Below are positions 5,758 to 8,861 of a stretch of DNA of 8,861 nucleotides, in pieces; within the stretch, counting starts at the first letter, position 1, and each line of letters opens with the position of its first letter. Source of the stretch: Treponema sp. (lineage in GTDB: Bacteria; Spirochaetota; Spirochaetia; Treponematales; Breznakiellaceae); the NCBI GenBank assembly GCA_031283505.1, contig JAITBO010000274.1, positions 1 through 8,861 of the forward strand, in the 5' to 3' direction. Under the pieces are notes generated by a model. The model had not been told where the DNA came from. It did no database searches and saw nothing but the letters and a program-made list of their open reading frames with translations. The translations under genes and the position numbers were made by a program.

Positions 5758-8700
5758 ATGCTTATACCTAAAGTTGAAAGCCGAATTGAACAGCGTTTGG
5801 CGTTTCTTGAGCGAAATGCCTACCGGAAATGCGCGTCTCTTGATTTTGAGGTCTTTGAAACCCCGGAGACTTTCCGCGCCCCCCCGGAGCGGGCGGATTG
5901 GCGGAAAATAGAAAGCCCCGCTCCCTGGGGCAAACCCTGGCATTGCGCGTGGTTTCGTTCAACCTTCCGCTCTCCTAAAACCGGCGTTCCCCTTTTTTTA
6001 AGCGTACTGCCCAACGCCGATTCCCTGGTCTTTCTGGACGGCAAGCCAATCGGCGCTTTTAACCTGTTTCACAAGAAGCTGCGGATAGAGGCGGACGGCG
6101 CCGAACATACCCTTCATGTGGAATCCTATGCCGGACATCCCCACGGCGGCTGCGGTCCTTTCGAGGGGACCTCCATAATCGTTACCCTGGGCAAAACCCT
6201 GCCGGATTTCCCGAACGTTTTTGAGGGCGGCTGTCTTTTGGAGCGGCTCGAAACGGTATATTCCCTGTACTATGATGTAAAGGCCCTGTTTGAATTAGCA
6301 AAGGAACTTGACAACAACAGCCTTCGCAAAGCGCGGATACTGAAAGGGCTCTATGACGCCTTAATGGGTGTTCATTTCGCCGCCACTGGGGAAGAACTGG
6401 AACGGGAGGCCGCCGCAGCGAGGGAAAAAATTGCCCCGCTTTTGACGGCAAAAAACGGCGATACCGTGCCGGAGGTACATCTCATCGGGCACGCCCATAT
6501 CGATCACGCATGGCTTTGGCATATCGGCGAGACCGAACGCAAGGCTGCCCGTACTTTTATCAACATGACCCGGTTCATTAAAGAGTATCCTGAGTTCATG
6601 TTTATCCAGACCCAGCCTTGTCAACTCGAAATCGTCAAACGGGAATATCCCGGTATATTCGCCGCGGTAAAAGAAGCGTATCAGGCGGGTAATTGGGAGC
6701 CGAACGGCGGTATGTGGGTGGAAGCGGATTGCAATATTCCATCGGGAGAGTCGCTGATCCGGCAATTCCTGGTGGGCAAACAGGCGAACAAAGAATTGTT
6801 TGGCGGCGAGGCGGAGGCGGACACTCTCTGGCTCCCCGATGTGTTTGGATACGCTGCGGCGCTTCCGCAGATTCTAAAAGGCTGCCGCATCAAATACTTT
6901 GTAACCAGCAAGATCAACTGGAACGATACTACCCGGTTCCCTTACGAAACCTTTATATGGCGGGGGATTGACGGTACGGGGATTTGCGCCCACTTCATCT
7001 CCGCCCGTTTGCAGGGTTACAACGGACGAGTGAATCCGGAAGGGCTTGCGGAAATATGGAAAGAAGTACAGCACAAAGAGATACAGGGGGAAGTGGTAAA
7101 ATCCGTCGGCGAGGGGGACGGCGGGGGAGGAACGCTGCGCGCAGACCTTGAGATGGCCCGGCGTTTCGGAAACCTGGAAGGAGCGCCCAAAGCCGCATGG
7201 AAGAAGGTAAGCGCCGCGTTGGACCGTATTTTTGCCGAACCGGGCGAATTGCCCGAATGGAGGGGCGAACTCTACCTTGAACTTCACCGGGGGACCTATA
7301 CGACCCAGGCCCGCACCAAGCGGAACAACCGCCGGCTTGAGTTCGCCCTGCGGAACACGGAATTCCTTTCCACCCTTGCGGCCCTGGAAGGCGGCGCGGA
7401 GTATCCCCGGGAACTCCTGCTTGCAAGCTGGAAAAAAGTCTTGACCTATCAATTCCATGACATTATTCCCGGCTCGTCAATCGGGCGGGTCTACGAAGAA
7501 GCGGAGGCGGATTCGGCGCGGACCCTTGCGGCCCTGGAAGAAAATAATGCCGGTATACGACGGTCTCTGCTTGCCGGATACGGCGGCGGCATACTCGTGG
7601 TGAACGATCTTTCCTGGGAACGGTCCGATCCGGTAACCCTTCCGTCCGTCCAAACCGGCGAAGGGGCTTCGGTACTTTCCGCAGACGGAAAAAGTTATCC
7701 CTTGCAGCGATATACGGATTTTGACGGGATGGAACAGGCCGTGTTTTCCCCGGCAGTACCCTCCCTGGGCTGGGAATGTTTTGGAACGAGTCCCGCAGCC
7801 GCCGGGGGGGAAGCATCGCCCTTTACATACCGGGAAGAAACCCTCGAAACGCCTTTCTACCGCATCGCCTTTGACAAGGCAGGCCGCATCACGAGCCTGA
7901 CGGACCGGGAACAGGACCGGGAAATGGTTGCGCCGGGGGGCGTCTTTAACGCCCTCATCTCCGCCGAAGATGTGCCGGTCTTCTGGGACGCCTGGGACAT
8001 TGACGCGGACTGGACACGTCATATCGTGCAGGAAACACGCCTTGAGTCCACGGAGATCGCCGCCTGGGGGCCGGTCTGTTTTCGTATCCGCAGAACCTAT
8101 CGTATCGGAGCCGGTTCGGTTTTGGTACAAGATATGGTGTGCTACGCGGGGATCCGGCGGATCGATTTTGAGACAAAAGTGAACTGGAAAGAGCGGCGGC
8201 GGCTTCTGAAAGCGGAGTTTGACACGGCGATTGACGCGGCCCGGGTACGCTGCGAAGTGCAATACGGGCATCTTTTCCGCAACACCCATAAAAACCTGCC
8301 CCAGGATCGGGCGCAGTTCGAAATGTGCGCCCATAAGTGGATTTCCCTGGAGGAAGCGGAGGGAGGCGTCGCCCTGCTGAACGACTGCAAGTATGGATAC
8401 GATGTCGCGGGCGGTTCCATGCGGATATCCCTGCTGCGCGCCCCAACCGCGCCGGATATGGAAGCGGATCAGGGGGAACACCGGTTTACCTATGCGATTC
8501 TGCCCTTCAGCGGCTCCTTTGAACGTGCGGGGGTAGTCCGTTCCGCGTATGAATTGAACGCACACGCCGCAGTGACCTGCGGCCCGGTTACGGAGACGGG
8601 AAAAGGAACGCGGCGGTCTTTTTGTTCGGTCTCAGGTGAATCGGTGATCATCGAAAGCATAAAAGCGCCGGAAGAAACCGGCGGGGACAGAAAAACCATT

Positions 8701-8861
8701 GTGCTTAGGCTGTACGAAAGCCTGGGCGGACGGACACGGACAACCCTGCGTTTCAACCGTGGGATCAGCGCCATATATGAAGCTGATATGCTGGAAAAAA
8801 AGGAACAAAAACTTCCCTTTACGGGGAACGAAACGTCCCTCGATTTCAAGCCCTTTGAAAT
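5758..8861 (+). CDS. GH38 alpha-mannosidase (partial, C-terminus beyond window)
   Basis: The frame is open from ATG 5758 to the window end (1034 complete codons). It starts 12 bp after the GH13 stop, with AAGGA-type ribosome sites at 5744-5753. It encodes a long, AMS1-like bacterial alpha-mannosidase, a zinc-dependent retaining enzyme that removes alpha-mannose. No signal peptide is seen, so it is probably cytoplasmic. Domains: an N-terminal beta-sandwich-like region (about 1-230, with WGKPWHCAWFRSTF), the GH38 catalytic domain from about 240, a helical middle domain to about 580, and a C-terminal beta domain. Zinc ligands by family comparison are H247 and D249 (GHAHIDHAW), D361 (WLPDVFGY, also the nucleophile) and H567 (FHDIIPGSS). 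Other family blocks are GGMWVEAD (317-324), GDGGGG (453-458) and ELYLELHRGTYTTQ (504-517). The end, LDFKPFE, is the usual C-terminal signature, so only about ten residues are likely missing. Exact linkage preference is not readable. A long antisense frame at 7477-8565 is a by-product of GC-rich codons. Confidence 0.93.
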   Translation, partial: MLIPKVESRIEQRLAFLERNAYRKCASLDFEVFETPETFRAPPERADWRKIESPAPWGKPWHCAWFRSTFRSPKTGVPLFLSVLPNADSLVFLDGKPIGAFNLFHKKLRIEADGAEHTLHVESYAGHPHGGCGPFEGTSIIVTLGKTLPDFPNVFEGGCLLERLETVYSLYYDVKALFELAKELDNNSLRKARILKGLYDALMGVHFAATGEELEREAAAAREKIAPLLTAKNGDTVPEVHLIGHAHIDHAWLWHIGETERKAARTFINMTRFIKEYPEFMFIQTQPCQLEIVKREYPGIFAAVKEAYQAGNWEPNGGMWVEADCNIPSGESLIRQFLVGKQANKELFGGEAEADTLWLPDVFGYAAALPQILKGCRIKYFVTSKINWNDTTRFPYETFIWRGIDGTGICAHFISARLQGYNGRVNPEGLAEIWKEVQHKEIQGEVVKSVGEGDGGGGTLRADLEMARRFGNLEGAPKAAWKKVSAALDRIFAEPGELPEWRGELYLELHRGTYTTQARTKRNNRRLEFALRNTEFLSTLAALEGGAEYPRELLLASWKKVLTYQFHDIIPGSSIGRVYEEAEADSARTLAALEENNAGIRRSLLAGYGGGILVVNDLSWERSDPVTLPSVQTGEGASVLSADGKSYPLQRYTDFDGMEQAVFSPAVPSLGWECFGTSPAAAGGEASPFTYREETLETPFYRIAFDKAGRITSLTDREQDREMVAPGGVFNALISAEDVPVFWDAWDIDADWTRHIVQETRLESTEIAAWGPVCFRIRRTYRIGAGSVLVQDMVCYAGIRRIDFETKVNWKERRRLLKAEFDTAIDAARVRCEVQYGHLFRNTHKNLPQDRAQFEMCAHKWISLEEAEGGVALLNDCKYGYDVAGGSMRISLLRAPTAPDMEADQGEHRFTYAILPFSGSFERAGVVRSAYELNAHAAVTCGPVTETGKGTRRSFCSVSGESVIIESIKAPEETGGDRKTIVLRLYESLGGRTRTTLRFNRGISAIYEADMLEKKEQKLPFTGNETSLDFKPFE

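Noticed and set aside
7477..8565. 362-codon minus-strand frame
   Set aside because: It is antisense to the GH38 gene, whose family motifs and frame are unambiguous. It is rich in Arg, Gly and Pro, as antisense frames of GC-rich genes often are.

Overview
The window looks like a piece of a bacterial chromosome carrying a carbohydrate-uptake and breakdown operon, all on the + strand. The operon is preceded by about 800 bp of repeat-rich, non-coding or decayed sequence. The likely source is a host-associated spirochaete such as a Treponema. The hints are a solute-binding lipoprotein with a relaxed lipobox, an LplA/LplB/YtcP-type importer, and moderate GC in the genes against AT-rich gaps. This assignment is an inference with modest confidence; nothing in the window fixes the species.

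Region by region: positions 2-151 hold the end of a reading frame resembling the N-terminal part of a mature ribose/xylose-type periplasmic sugar-binding protein. It stops abruptly where a 154-bp, almost fully foldable inverted-repeat element begins (151-304). An AT-rich gap follows (305-498), with a possible weak promoter and a short direct repeat. Next is an exact array of eleven 21-bp monomers (499-729) that alternate between two types, so neighbouring junctions are reverse complements and can form 12-bp stems. Between the array and the first gene lie a palindrome (736-753) and a good sigma-70-like promoter (765-791).

The operon itself has five genes with short gaps or an overlap. They are an LplB-type permease (826-1761), a YtcP/LplC-type permease (1779-2702, TTG start), an LplA-type solute-binding lipoprotein (2765-4183), a cytoplasmic GH13 alpha-glucosidase-like enzyme (4180-5745, ATGA overlap with the lipoprotein), and a GH38 alpha-mannosidase (5758 to beyond the window end). 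The mannosidase frame is open to the last base and probably lacks only a few C-terminal residues.

How they may work together: the lipoprotein captures an oligosaccharide outside the cytoplasmic membrane and the two permeases carry it in, powered by an ATPase encoded elsewhere, as is usual for this importer class. The two glycosidases, which have no signal peptides, then trim glucose and mannose residues in the cytoplasm. Pairing an alpha-glucosidase-like GH13 with a GH38 mannosidase suggests a mannose-containing glycan, possibly glucosylated, as the imported substrate. No regulator, ATPase, tRNA, rRNA, CRISPR array or transposase is visible.
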